Positions 1 through 10,072 of a DNA stretch of 64,000 bases are shown in pieces (position 1 is the stretch's first letter; each line of letters opens with the position of its first letter). The notes under the pieces are model-generated. The model made no database searches. It saw only the letters and a program-made list of their open reading frames with translations, and was not told the DNA's origin. Made by a program: the position numbers and the translations under genes. Location of the stretch: contig CAUYUJ010018059.1 of NCBI GenBank assembly GCA_963575745.1, positions 938,501 to 1,002,500 on the forward strand, in the 5' to 3' direction. The DNA is from Prorocentrum cordatum (Eukaryota; Sar; Dinophyceae; Prorocentrales; Prorocentraceae).

Positions 1-90
1 GGCGGCGGCAGCGCGGCGGCGGCCGGCGGCGGCGGCGGGCAGCGGCGGCGGCGGCACAGGCGGCGGCGGCGGAGGCGGCGGAGGCCCCTA
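1..90. repeat. GGC-rich trinucleotide tract (start of window)
   Basis: Impure GGC/GCA repeat running in from the window edge. The sequence after it (about 60-197) is repeated, diverged, after the larger GGC tract at about 720-860, including the shared words CCCATCCCAAGAC, CATGCCGAGGCTC-like and GGAGGGCGGGTGGG. Confidence 0.8.
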
Positions 91-396
91 GTAGCTGCCC
101 ATCCCAAGACGACAGCTAAACATGCCGAGGCTCTGGCCGGACTCGGTTGGAGGGCGGGTGGGAGTGAACGAGACTGCTTGCGGGCGGGAAGGTGGTCCTG
201 ATCACTGTTCCCTATTGATAAACACCCCCTCCCCCAGGCGACTGGGGGCCAACCAAGGCCCATGCCGACCTCCCCCCACCATCCCTTGTTAGAAAGACGG
301 CAAAACACACTCTGCCTCCAAATCCGGAACATGCGCAGCCAACCCGATGCGGCCCCCACCCCACCATCCCTGTCAAAAAACAATAATGAATCCACT

Positions 397-738
397 TGGC
401 GGCGGCGGCGGCTGCGACGGCTGTGGCGGCTGCGGCGGCTGCGGCGGCTGCGGCGGCTGCGGCGGCTGCGGCGGCTGCGGCGGCTGCGGCGGCGGCGGCG
501 GCTGCGGCGGCGGGGGCGGCGGCTGCGGGGGCGGGGGCGGGGGCGGGGCGGGGCGGGATCGGGGGCGGGGGCGGCGGTGGCGGCAGCGGCTGCGGCGGCG
601 GTTTGGCAGCGGGTGGCGGCGGTGGCGGTGGCGGCGGTGGCAGCGGCGGCGGCGGCGGCGGCGGCGGCTGAGGCGGCGGCAGCGGCGGCGGCGGCGGCGG
701 CGACAGGCGGCGGAGGTGGCGGCGGCGGCGGCGGATTG
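397..738. repeat. (GGC/TGC)n trinucleotide tract
   Basis: About 340 bases of GGC, TGC and GGG triplets on the + strand. Long open frames in several registers (poly-Ala, poly-Gly, poly-Arg, poly-Pro) result from the triplet composition and are not called as genes. Confidence 0.9.
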
Positions 739-860
739 GCCCCCAGTAGCTTCCCATCCCAAGACAACTGCTCAATATGCCGAGGCTCGGGCCAGACTCG
801 GGTGCTACGTAGGTGTTGGGAGGGCGGGTGGGGGTGAGCGAGACGGCTTGCGGGCGGGGA
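720..860. repeat. Second copy of the sequence at 60-197
   Basis: Diverged direct copy of the stretch that follows the first GGC tract. It ends in GCGGGCGGGGAGGGGG, which is also the start word of each 222-bp unit that follows. A weaker third copy (GGGCGGG..GTGAGCGAGACGG) lies near 37010-37045, again next to CCAAGA-type repeat. Confidence 0.6.
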
Positions 861-1914
861 GGGGGTAACTTCACCCCTCCCCCTACCCCCTCCCCTGGAC
901 CTGGACGGAGGGTTCCGCGGGTCGTTGGGGCGCCCGAGATGGCCCAAGACGGCTCCAAGAGGGCCTCAGAGAGCCCAAGATAGCCTCCAAGATGGCTCAA
1001 GATAGCGCAAAATGCCTCAAGATGGATCCCAAGATGCTCCAAGAGGCCTACAGACCGCACCAAGACGGCCCGCGGGCGGGGAGGGGGTAACTTGACCCCT
1101 CCCCCTGGACGGAGGGTTCCGCGGGTCGTTGGGGCACCCGAGATGGCCCAAGACGGCTCCAAGAGGGCCTCAGAGAGCCCAAGATAGCCTCCAAGATGGC
1201 TCAAGATAGCGCAAGATGCCTCAAGATGGATCCCAAGATGCTCCAAGAGGCCTACAGACCGCACCAAGACGGCCCGCGGGCGGGGAGGGGGTAACTTGGC
1301 CCCTCCCCCTACCCCCTCCCCTGGACCTGGACGGAGGGTTCCGCGGGTCGTTGGGGCGCCCGAGATGGCCCAAGACGGCTCCAAGAGGGCCTCAGAGAGC
1401 CCAAGATAGCCTCCAAGATGGCTCAAGATAGCGCAAGATGCCTCAAGATGGATCCCAAGATGCTCCAAGAGGCCTACCGACCGCACCAAGACGGCCCGCG
1501 GGCGGGGAGGGGGTAACTTGACCCCTCCCCCTACCCCCTCCCCTGGACCTGGACGGAGGGTTCCGCGGGTCGTTGGTGCGCCCGAGATGGCCCAAGACGG
1601 CTCCAAGAGGGCCTCAGAGAGCCCAAGATAGCCTCCAAGGTGGCTCAAGATAGCGCAAGATGCCTCAAGATGGATCAGGATCCCAAGAACCTCCAAGAGG
1701 CCTACAGACCGCACCAAGACGGCCCGCGGGCGGGGAGGGGGTAACTTGACCCCTCCCCCTACCCCCTCCCCTGGACCTGGACGGAGGGTTCCGCGGGTCG
1801 TTGGGGCGCCCGAGATGGCCCAAGACGGCTCCAAGAGGGCCTCAGAGAGCCCAAGATAGCCTCCAAGATGGCTCAAGATAGCGCAAGATGCCTCAAGATG
1901 GATCCCAAGATGCT
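850..1914. repeat. 222-bp tandem array (5 units)
   Basis: Units begin with GCGGGCGGGGAGGGGG at 850, 1072, 1276, 1498 and 1726, giving periods of 222, 204, 222 and 228. Each holds a C-rich half (CCCCTCCCCCTACC..) and a half made of CCAAGA words (AAGACGGCTCCAAGAGGG..). The 204-bp unit lacks 18 bases of the C-rich half; the 228-bp spacing carries a 6-base insertion near 1675. Every period is a multiple of three, so one minus-strand frame stays open across the array; this is treated as a curiosity, not a gene. Confidence 0.9.
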
Positions 1915-1972
1915 CATGATTCGGGCCTCTCGGGGAGCTCCCCACGGAGCTCCCCGAGAGGCCCGAATCATG
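1915..1972. repeat. Perfect 27-bp-arm palindrome (hairpin)
   Basis: Left arm 1915-1941 begins CATGATTCGGGCCTCTCGGG. Right arm 1946-1972 is its exact reverse complement, and a 4-base loop CCAC separates them. It marks the junction between the 222-bp array and a unit of the CCAAGA family containing a GAAAA-rich spacer. It is longer and cleaner than any other simple hairpin noted here. Confidence 0.95.
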
Positions 1973-2425
1973 CCAGAACTGAGGGAGCATCAATGTTTTT
2001 GGCTTTCTCGCTTTTTCGCTTCCGATGGCCTTCACAGGCCTCAAGATGGCTCCAAGATTGCCCAAGAAGGCCCCAAGAGAGGCCCAAGAGAGCCCCAAGA
2101 CGGCCCTAAGAGCGCCCAAGAGCGCTCCAAGATCGCCTCACGAGGGGCCCAAGAAGCGATTCGAGGCACTCTAGAGGGGCAGGGCTAATATACGACCCCC
2201 TCTTCTTTGATAGATCTCATCCAACATGGCCCAAAGAGCGTCCCGAAAGCTCCCAAGAGCGCCTCAAGAGCGCCCAAGAGAGCCCCAAGAGGCGCCCAAG
2301 AGGCCTCCGAAGAGGCTCCCAAGAGACCCCCAAGATGCCCCAAGAGGCTCTCGAGATACGCAAGAGGCTCCTGGGACCGCCAAGAGGCCCCAAAGACGGC
2401 CCAAGAGGCCCCCAAGCTCGCCATT
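1973..2425. repeat. CCAAGA/CTTGGG family, with spacer module
   Basis: Degenerate short-period repeat of CCAAGAGG and CCAAGACGGCC words (opposite strand CTTGGGGCC). The start (about 1985-2040) carries the AT-richer spacer seen in other arrays of the family: words like TTTTTGGCTTTCTCGCTTTT followed by CGCTTCCGATGG. Confidence 0.8.
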
Positions 2426-2426
2426 G

Positions 2427-2655
2427 TCCTCCTCCTCCTCCTCCTCTTCTTTTTCTTCCTCCTCCTTCCTCCCCCTCCCTCTCCTCCTCCTCCTCCTCCT
2501 TCTCCTCCTTCTCGTCCTCCACGTCGTCTTCGCCCTCCTCCATTTCCTCCTCCTCATCTTCCTCCTCCTCCTCCTCCTCCCCCTCTCCTGCTCCTCCTCC
2601 TGCTCCTCCTCTTCCTCATCCTACTCCGACGACGACTCCTCCTACATCTTCCCCC
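2427..2655. repeat. (CTC)n polypyrimidine tract
   Basis: Impure CTC/TCC triplet run. Open frames through it encode poly-Ser, poly-Pro or poly-Leu and are not called. Confidence 0.9.
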
Positions 2656-2919
2656 TCTTGGGACTCCCTGATGGTACATACGCATGGCCAAGATACTCTG
2701 CGGTGGCTGAATACGGCGAGTGCTAGAGCCCATGGGGGGCCTGCGTGTGTAGTTGCAGCTCAAGATGCGGGGATCATCGCAATCTTTCTTGATAAATTCA
2801 ACGAGCACCTCGCAGCAAAGATCCGTCCACCATCCATGTTGTTGACTTCCCACCTTTTCGCTTCCGATGCGCTGAGAGGTCCGGAGGCGATCTGTCAGGC
2901 TCCAGAGGGGGATCGCAAA
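2656..2919. other. No gene seen
   Basis: Short single-copy-looking stretch. Around 2845-2875 it has another weak copy of the CTTTTCGCTTCCGATG spacer word of the CCAAGA family. No coding signal was recognised. Confidence 0.4.
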
Positions 2920-3062
2920 TCCGCCGATCCGGCGTGTGAGTTTCAAGGAGTCTCAGCTACAGCCTCGAGGCTGAGCTTCAGCCTCTGGGGGGGTCGCCGG
3001 GGTGGCTCTGCCGGGGAAGGGGGGGTGGGGGGGGGGGGGGGGGGTGCGAGTTTCCGGCGAAC
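2920..3062 (+). repeat. Dispersed repeat DR-A, copy 1
   Basis: This 140-bp segment recurs inverted at about 57335-57480. Shared words include CCGCCGATCCGGCGTGTGAG, TTTCAAGGAGTCTCAGCTAC, AGCCTCGAGGCTGAG and GTGGCTCTGCCGGGGAAGG, followed by a G-run and GCGAGTTTCCGGCG. Both copies lie beside CCAAGA/CTTGGG arrays, so DR-A may be a component of that family. Confidence 0.85.
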
Positions 3063-3139
3063 CCCGGGGCCGCTCCGGGGGAGTGGAAGATAGGGGGGGG
3101 GGGGGCGCCATGCTCCGCTTTTTCCGGCGCTTTGGAGGA

Positions 3140-3705
3140 GGGGGGGGGCCCAAGAGACCCCCAAGGGGTTCCAAGAGGGCCCCGAGTCGCCGAAAAATCG
3201 CTCCAAGACGCCCGAGATGGCCTCCAGACGGCCCAAGGTGTCTCCAAGACGCCCCAAGAAGCTTCCAAGAGGCCTCCCAAGAGGGCCCCAAGAGGCCAGA
3301 ATCGTTGATTTTCATTGGTTTTCTCAGGGTTTTTAGCGTTCTTGCCTTTTCGGGCGTCCGACGCTCGAAGACGGCCCAAGAGGCCCCCAAGTCCGTCCCA
3401 AGACGGCCCACGATGCTTCCAACACGGCCCAAGAGAGCCCCAAGACGGCCCAAGAGGGCCCCAAGACGGCCCAAGAGGGCCTCTGGACAGCCCAAGAAGG
3501 CCCCAAGAGAGCCCCAAGAGGGGCCCAAGAGGGGGACCACGAACCGAAAGAACCGAGCTTTCCGCCCCAAGAGGCCCCCAGGAGGCCCCAAGAGACCCCC
3601 AAGGGGCCCCAAGAAGCCCACAAGAGGCCCAAAAGAGGTTCCAAGAGGCCCCAAAACAGCTCCCCAGAGGCCTCCAGACTGCCTCCGGCAGGCCCCCGGT
3701 TTCTT
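3140..3705. repeat. CCAAGA/CTTGGG family array
   Basis: Tandem GGCCCCAAGAGG-type words. Two spacers are recognisable: one at about 3298-3365 (ATTTTCATTGGTTTTCTCAG, then CCTTTTCGGGCGTCCGACG), and GACCACGAACCGAAAG near 3535. Both recur in reverse orientation in the arrays at 56.2-57.3 kb and 61.9-62.8 kb. Confidence 0.85.
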
Positions 3706-3879
3706 CCGCGGCACCGCCCAGGGCGCCACCGGCAGGATGTCCTCCGTCTCATCGTTTTCCTTCAAGTTATCGCCTCTTCCTCATTCTCCTCCTCCTCCTC
3801 TGCGACCTCACTCCTATCCCTCAACGATCGCGTCACCGAGTGCCTCTTCTTTGAAACATCCTCGCTCTTCAAACGCACA

Positions 3880-4130
3880 TCCATACACACATGCATACAT
3901 ACCTACATTTAAACACATTTGCATACATAGAAAAACAATCTTCCAGACATACATACTTACATTCACACACATACACACATATTATCATACACACATACAA
4001 ACATACATACAAACTAAATACATACATACGCGCACAAGCATACATACATACATACGTACCTACACACAGGCACACATGATCAATGCATGCATACATGCAT
4101 GCACGCGTACATACACACACATATATCGTG
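3880..4130. repeat. (ATAC)n / (CA)n microsatellite
   Basis: Impure tetranucleotide CATA/TACA run with CACA patches, AT-rich compared with its surroundings. Confidence 0.9.
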
Positions 4131-4194
4131 AAACTCACCGCGTGCTCGAAACTTGAGAGAGACCGCGGGAAGTCGAGAGAAGCCGCGGAACGAG

Positions 4195-4247
4195 GCCTCT
4201 ACTACTACTACCACTACTACCACAACCACTACTACTACTACTACTAC

Positions 4248-4279
<32 letters not shown>

Positions 4280-4328
4280 GCTACTACTACTACTACTACT
4301 ACTACTACTAATACTACTACTAGTACTA
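4195..4328. repeat. (CTA)n microsatellite
   Basis: Nearly pure CTA/TAC triplets with a few CCA and GCT interruptions. Confidence 0.95.
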
Positions 4329-4534
4329 CAGGAGCGTTTCCCAACTAGTATGTGTGTGTGGGTGATGCTGTGTGCGCATGTCTGCGGCGCAGGTTAAGTG
4401 GTGTGACTGTGTGTGTGCGTTTGAGTGTGCGCCCATAATTTCTGCGTCTGGAGAATAACCCCGAGCGACCCGGATCGGCGGCACTGGCCGAAGGCCACTA
4501 CAATACACGCCGCCTTTCCTTGTGCTGGATGGCA

Positions 4535-5150
4535 TTCCAAATGGCCCCAAGAGGGCCCGAAGAACTCCCAATAGACCCCAGGGAGGACCCCAACGGCTCC
4601 CGAGAGGGCCCCAAGAGATCTCTAATATAGCACCAAGAGGACTCCAAAAAGCTCCACGAACTCTCTAATTTCACTATTGTCGGCCTTTTTGTCTCATTAT
4701 ACGCTCACATGTGTCCCGACAGATCGACCGGGCATCGTTTCTGCATGGACTTGTGGGGATACGCGAAGAGTCAAGACCTACATACATCTCAGCTGCAATT
4801 GGTCGTCGCAGAGGTTAATGTTCGGAGCCACATTTATGATTCCAGTCGTCTGTTGTCGTGCTTCATCCGAGAATGATAACGCCTGAAGGATGGTGGCGTA
4901 ACAACCTCCCTGGCACAACTCGCTCTTCACAAGGAAGCAAGCGAGGCCTGCATCGGGGGGGCCCAAAGAAAAGCGATTGACCCGTCTCCCGGGTGGGAGG
5001 AAGGGGCCAAACGGCAGGGTGACGCTGGAGGACGCCGGAGGAAGACGGGGCGGGACGCGCGCCTTTTCTTTCTTTGGATCTGCCTAGCCACAGCCCTGCA
5101 AGCTGTAGAGATCCACGGTCACACGAGAACATCAAGGAGAAAGTATGGGC
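4535..5150. other. Short CCAAGA patch, then no feature seen
   Basis: 4535-4660 carries CCAAGAGGGCC words of the common family. 4660-5150 is single-copy-looking DNA of mixed composition; no convincing frame, splice pattern, RNA fold or repeat was recognised. Confidence 0.4.
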
Positions 5151-5168
5151 AAAAGAGATACGAATATG

Positions 5169-5352
5169 AGCATCGTTTAGAAGATCCCCATCCTCAGCGA
5201 CGTGGCCTGGGCCCCACTGGCCGATTTACCCCCTAGATGGGGAGACAAGCCATTCCCTTCGGGTTTCGAGGGGTGTATCCCCAACTTGGGTGGTAATTTG
5301 GTGAGGGTCTCGAAGCGGATGGAGATGGAGACGGGGATCGGATAAACGATAC
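5169..5352. mobile_element. Inverted-repeat element IR7, uninterrupted copy
   Basis: The left end carries GAGCATCGTTTAGAAGATCC. The right end read in reverse carries GGTATCGTTTATCCGATCC, so the ends form an imperfect inverted repeat. The middle has CACTGGCCGATTTACCCCC followed by AGATGGGGA, then GGGTGTATCCCCAACTTGGG. The same sequence is found at 30457-30529 and 32154-32262, where the two halves are split by a 1.6-kb element. MITE-like; no reading frame. Confidence 0.75.
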
Positions 5353-5544
5353 CGAAATACGAATATTACACAAATATTGAGGCACCCTGCGCGATCCGCC
5401 GGCAGCATGCACGGGGCACGGCGCGCCTTGACAGTGTGCCGCGAACGCCTCCCCTCTGGACGGGCCCGCAAGGTACTCACGTGCCGGACGTTTGCTACGA
5501 GCCACGACGCACAGGATTCGACCTGACCCAAGGAACGACAAATC

Positions 5545-5690
5545 AGGAACGGGGCCCCTTTTTCTCCAAGTGAGTCTGCGAAGTCCGAAGGAAGGATTGC
5601 AAAAAAAGCCCAAGAATTGCAATCCTTCGTTCAAGTGAGGGCCCCTTTTCCTCCAAGCGAGTCTGCGGAGTCCGAAGGAACACCGCCGGG
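5545..5690. repeat. 45-bp direct duplication
   Basis: Two copies of GCCCCTTTTTCTCCAAGTGA-like sequence followed by GTCTGCGAAGTCCGAAGGAA, starting near 5553 and 5640. Confidence 0.8.
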
Positions 5691-6545
5691 GCTCGCCGCC
5701 AAACAGGCAGCGGAGCGACTGTAGACCAGAGGGGACAGCCGAGCCCCTTGCGAAGAGCACGACGCAGGGCTCGAGGCAGGGGCTCGAAGCCCCGACGAAG
5801 GTGCCAGGACGGCGACCCTCCGGCGCGCGCGAGGTGGCACCCGACACGCCGAGGCCGCCCAGGCCTCGCGCGGTGGTCGTCGCTCCCCTCGCGCCGCCGC
5901 GCCGCCGAGCCCCCCCGGAGGAGAGCGCAGCCGCTCTGGCCCAGGCCGCGACTCGCGAGGCTCGAGCGCCTTCGCGCCCCCCCACCGGGCCACCCAGACA
6001 CGGCGAGGGCGTCCCAAGACGGCGCCAGACGCACTTTTCGGTGGCCCGGGCGCGCCCCGCGATACCCCTCGGTCGGAAGAGAAGCAGGTCGAAGCACGAA
6101 GCAGGAAGGCGTTGCAAATAGGTTGGGTGTCCGCCCGTGCCCCGAGGAGGACGGAGAAGGTGAGGCCACTCGATCATTGAAGTAGGAAGGCGCTTGAAAT
6201 AGATTTGGATCCGGGAATCCAGAAGTACCTACTCTCAACGATCGATGGGTACTGCCCGGTGCCCTGTCCCCGCGGAGGACCTGGAAGTACATCGACCTCG
6301 TGCTGCTTGCCGTGAGGAACGCTGCGCGAGGAACGCGGGGGGGCTTCTCTGGCCACGACGAGCCTCGGCCACGATTAAGGAGGAGGTGGGAGGACAAGCT
6401 AGGTGCGCTCGCGTCATATCTGACGTCCTATCCGTCCCTCCCATCCCTTACCATGGCGCTGATTTTCTCTATCCGCGGACGCGTGTCGTAGCGGACCTGT
6501 GGCTCCGCGCGCGCGTGCGTAGTGCGGCGCGGTGGTGGCGGGCGG
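5690..6545. other. GC-rich stretch, no gene recognised
   Basis: Very GC-rich sequence with open frames on both strands, as expected from base composition. The translated frames are Arg/Ala/Pro-rich without a recognisable domain. A weak internal repeat (AGGAAGGCG..TTG.AAATAG) is visible at 6108-6210. Confidence 0.35.
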
Positions 6546-6715
6546 ATGGGCGCGCGAGAAAGAGGCCCGCGCTGGGGCGAGAACGCCATCCTGAACGACG
6601 GAGGCCAAACACCGATCCGAAAATGAGGCCCACGCTGCAGCGGGAGCACGATTCGGAACGATTCGGGAGCAGAAATGAGGCCGGCGCCTTAGCGAGAGCA
6701 GCATTTTGAAAAAAA
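6545..6715. repeat. Diverged tandem repeat, about 3 units
   Basis: Three related units of about 50-65 bp, sharing GAGGCCCGCGCTG/GAGGCCCACGCTG/GAGGCCGGCGCCT followed by GCGAGAGC-like words. Confidence 0.55.
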
Positions 6716-6894
6716 AGCAGGCGAAAACCCGTTTCCCGGGAATCCTGTGTAAAATTATCCCGGCAAAGCAACCTAACAGCGATGTGTAGAAGCATATCTG
6801 AAAGCATTCCCCTTAAGATTCAGATGAAAATCCAGTTGTAGAATTCTGCTGTTCTCGCAGTCGTAGTCGCATTCGCGATGACAGTCGCAGCGGC

Positions 6895-7196
6895 AACGGC
6901 AGTCGCAGTCACAGCCTCAGCCTCAGCCTGCCTCAGCCTCAGCCTCAGCCTGCCTCAGCCTCAGCCTGCCTCAGCCTCAGCCTCAGCCTGCTTCAGCCTC
7001 AGCCTCAGTCTGCCTTCAGCCTCGGCCTCAGCCTCAGCCTGCCTCAGCCTCAGCCTGCATCAGCCTCAGCCTCAGCCTCAGCCTGCCTCAGCATCAGCCT
7101 GCCTCAGCCTCAGCCTCAGCCTACCTCAGCCTCAGCCTCAGTCTGCTTCAGCCTCAGCCTCAGTCAGCCTGCCTCAGCCTCAGCCTCAGGCCTCAG
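6895..7196. repeat. (CAGCCT)n hexamer array
   Basis: Hexamer CAGCCT with interspersed TGCCT units, about 300 bases. Confidence 0.95.
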
Positions 7197-7530
7197 CATT
7201 CAAAATGTGGCCCAGGAATGGAGTTCTGGGAACTAGAAGAACACGAAGTGGCCTACAGTTGGCTCCGGGCATTCAAAATCATGCCCAGGAATGGAGTTCT
7301 GGGAACTGAAGACACGAAGTGGCCTACAGTTGGCTCCGGGCATCCAAAATGTGGCCCGGGAATGGAGTTCTGGGAACTCGAAGAGCACGAAGTGGCCTAC
7401 AGTTGGCTCCGGGCATCCAAAATGTGGCCCGGGAATGGAGTTCTGGGAAGTCGAAGAGCACGAAGTGGCCTACAGTTGGCTCCGGGCATCCAAAATGTGG
7501 CCCGGGAATGGAGTTCTGGGAGCACCAAGA
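7197..7530. repeat. 73-bp tandem repeat (5 units)
   Basis: Unit landmark CAAAATGTGG at 7201, CAAAATCATG at 7274, then CAAAATGTGG at 7345, 7418 and 7491. Periods are 73, 71, 73 and 73. Each unit contains GGAATGGAGTTCTGGGAA and GGCCTACAGTTGGCTCCGGG. The last units are the most alike. Confidence 0.95.
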
Positions 7531-8592
7531 GCGATTTTGCGAGGATGTCCCAAGCGATTTCGGCTTCGGCGGCAGCCGCGGCGGCAGCCTGTCCGGGTCC
7601 CGCCCCGACCCCCCTGTGGAGTCATCTGCTGCTTTCTTTTGAGACCACTAGAAACCTATCAGCAAAAGCTGTTAGGAAAAAACAGTACGCGGGGGGGGGT
7701 CGGATATCTTCGGGACGCCATCAGGGGAAGTGGGAGAGTATTTTCATATTGTGTAATTGTGGAGGAGGAGGAGGCCTCAAAGCCCGAGACCCTCCTGAAC
7801 CCCAAAGGGGCCCTCACTGCATCGTCTTGACTGCAGGCCCGAATCGCGACGACCAGGACCCTCCGCGCGGCCAGCGCCCAGAAGGGGCTCCCGCGAAGGC
7901 ACGCGGCGGTTCGGCGGAGTGTGCTCTCGGGCGGCAGGGCGCCAGCCGTCCGATGCCGGCGGCCCGGCGCAAGTCGCCACTCCAATAAGGCGACTTCGGC
8001 CAGAGCGCGGCTGCTGAAACCAAGGGCAGGGTCGCCACAAGTCTACGCTGTAGTAAGAGGTCGGGTGCAAGACTGAAGCTTTTCCAGCACAAGAGCTCAA
8101 GCTTTGCAGCCAGCGACACTTGACGAGTGAGGACAGAATGTCTGGACTGGACACCTTCGGTGCCGTCGGCGTTCACTCCCCAATCGAGTTGGACTTCGCT
8201 CCCCAGAACTCTCGTGCCAAATCTCAGGAGTCGCCTGCAAACTCCAAGTGGCCAAAACTGGTCTCCCAAAGAACGAACTGGGCCGATCAATGGACAAGCG
8301 TCCAACCATGCCGTCCTCGAGCGGTCTCAGATGCAGACACCAGGCCACGGCGGCTTTGAAACAAACAGGGTCAGCTCGTGACAGCTCAGCCCCGCGCAGA
8401 TCCTGCGCGCACTCAGCTTGCCCCGCTTCAGGGCATTCTGCCAGATCAACCTGGCGTGGACCGCGACAGACGGCAAATGGAGCGAGGCCGAGGTGCTGCC
8501 CGAATGGGACTCTCCCACAACAGTTCAGAGCAACAACTCAGAAGGCAGACGCCCTCACAACGTATTGTAGGTGACGCCAACAGTCTGCCATG
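7530..8592. other. No gene recognised
   Basis: Mixed-composition sequence. Several open frames on both strands lack recognisable domains. A short G-run lies at 7690-7699. Confidence 0.35.
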
Positions 8593-8797
8593 GCCTACCA
8601 TCGGCTACACGCAAGAGTAACCCTGCGTAAGAGTGACCTTTGGTGCGCGGCTTTTGGGGGGCCGCGGGGGAACCAAACTCAGGCGCGCAAGACGCTACTA
8701 TCGCATCGCAATCGGTGATCGGGGGACCCCATTGTGCCCGCACCAAAGGTCACTCCGGCGAACGGTCACTCTTACGTGTAGTCGATACCATGGTAGG
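8593..8797. mobile_element. Inverted-repeat element IR6 (MITE-like)
   Basis: The left arm (8594-8649) reads CTACCATCGGCTACACGCAA, then GAGTGACCTTTGGTGCG. The right arm (8739-8797) read in reverse gives CTACCATGGTATCGACTACA, then GAGTGACCTTTGGTGCG. The arms are about 55-59 bp and differ by small substitutions and indels. The middle is about 90 bp of GC-rich DNA with no frame. Confidence 0.8.
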
Positions 8798-9180
8798 CGC
8801 AAGGGATGGCCGAGCTTGGACTGCGTCGGCTGGGCGACGGGGGAAGCCTGCCTGCGCATGAGAAGTAGGCCCACTGCGCGGCAGTGACTCGGCGGTCTTC
8901 GCCCCCCAAAGCTGTCCTGCCCTGTCCCACCCCCAAGGTGAGATCCGATCGCCGAAGACCTGAACATCTTCGCCGAAGACTGTTAACATTGCGCAATGCA
9001 CGGCTCTGGAGGTGTCCCTGGGCCTGGAAGTCCCTGACGGTGGCTGCTCGAACGTCCTCTCGCCTCCGTGCCACCAGGACATGCAGACTGCCCGACAGCC
9101 CAGGAGGTGGCGCGGGGTGTGCTCCTGGAGGGAAGAGCTGCTCCCCTGCTACCATTTGGTGGAGCCTGCAGTCGGCCGGT

Positions 9181-9330
9181 ATTATGAGGATGCGCGTGAA
9201 GGATGCGAGGGCCTTGGACGCCCATGGCGAAGCTTCTCGAGCGGGGAGCGGCCGACGAAAGTGGCCAAGGATGGGCCGAGGAGGCAAGGATGTAAGGGTA
9301 CCCTTGGGAAGGTTGCCCATCCATATTGTG
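9181..9330 (+). repeat. Dispersed repeat R1, copy 1
   Basis: Similar to 38478-38612 in the same orientation. Shared words: ATGAGGATGC, GAGCGGGGAGCGGCC / GAGCGGGGCGCGGCC, GATGGGCCGA, GGGTACCCT and TTGGGAAGGT.GCCCAT. No coding signal was recognised. Confidence 0.75.
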
Positions 9331-9785
9331 CGGGCACGCGCGGGCGGTACACGAAGTGGGCACTCCCCCCCCCAGGCCGTCCGCCCCTCTTGCAGCGCCT
9401 CTCTGCAGGCTGTCTCGGAGACCCCCCGCGGGCCCCTGGAGGTATACCGGGTGGCCCCCGAAGAGACGCGGATCGACGCCCCGGGAGTTCTCGGGAAACC
9501 TGGAACGGTCCTCGTTGGCCTGGGGAATCCCTGGGACTGCCCATCAACCAAGGGGAGAGCTGTGCTTCTGACGTGTGTTGTCGCTCTGTTGGTTCGAGTG
9601 AACGCAGTAGCCGCAGCGACAGCGACCAGGTTGAAAGCCAGCCCTCCGACGCGATCGACGTGCCAGCTGAGGGCCAACAACAAATCCACAGCAGAGACCT
9701 TTCTCCAGACTCTCGAAAGCGAGGCCATGGCGTATGAGATGCTCATGGTGGCAAGTTACGGGGGAGTGGACGGGGTTTCGCCTTC
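9331..9785. other. No gene recognised
   Basis: GC-rich sequence with long but featureless frames on both strands. Confidence 0.3.
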
Positions 9786-9789
9786 TCAT

Positions 9790-10072
9790 GATCCTTCGCG
9801 ACCTCCTCATCCAATTCCTCATCCTGCTCCTACTCGTCCTCCGCCTCCCACTTTCCCTCCCGCTCCTCCCGCTCCTCTTCTTCCTCCTCCTCCTCCTCCT
9901 CCTTCCTCTCCTCCTCCTCCTCCTCCTCCTCCTCCTCCTCCTCTCCTCCTCCTCCCTCTCCTCCTCCTCCTCCTCCTCCTCCTCCTCCTCCTCCTCCGCC
10001 TCCTCTTTTTCCTCCTCCTCCTCCTCCTCCTCCTCCTCCGCCTCTTCCTCCTCCTCCTCGGTCATCTTGCTC
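9790..10072. repeat. (CTC)n polypyrimidine tract
   Basis: Impure CTC/TCC run of about 280 bases. Frames through it are poly-Pro, poly-Leu or poly-Ser, and on the other strand poly-Glu or poly-Gly. Confidence 0.95.

Noticed and set aside
1191-1206. ATGGCTCAAG inside the 222-bp units, resembling the end of a spliced leader
   Set aside because: Only the last ten bases agree. The CCATTTT part is missing, and the word belongs to the CCAAGA repeat.
212-2119. A 635-residue minus-strand frame across the 222-bp array and GGC tract
   Set aside because: It is made of tandem repeats and poly-Pro/Ala from triplet repeats, with no recognisable domain. The frame-preserving indels are reported as an observation only.
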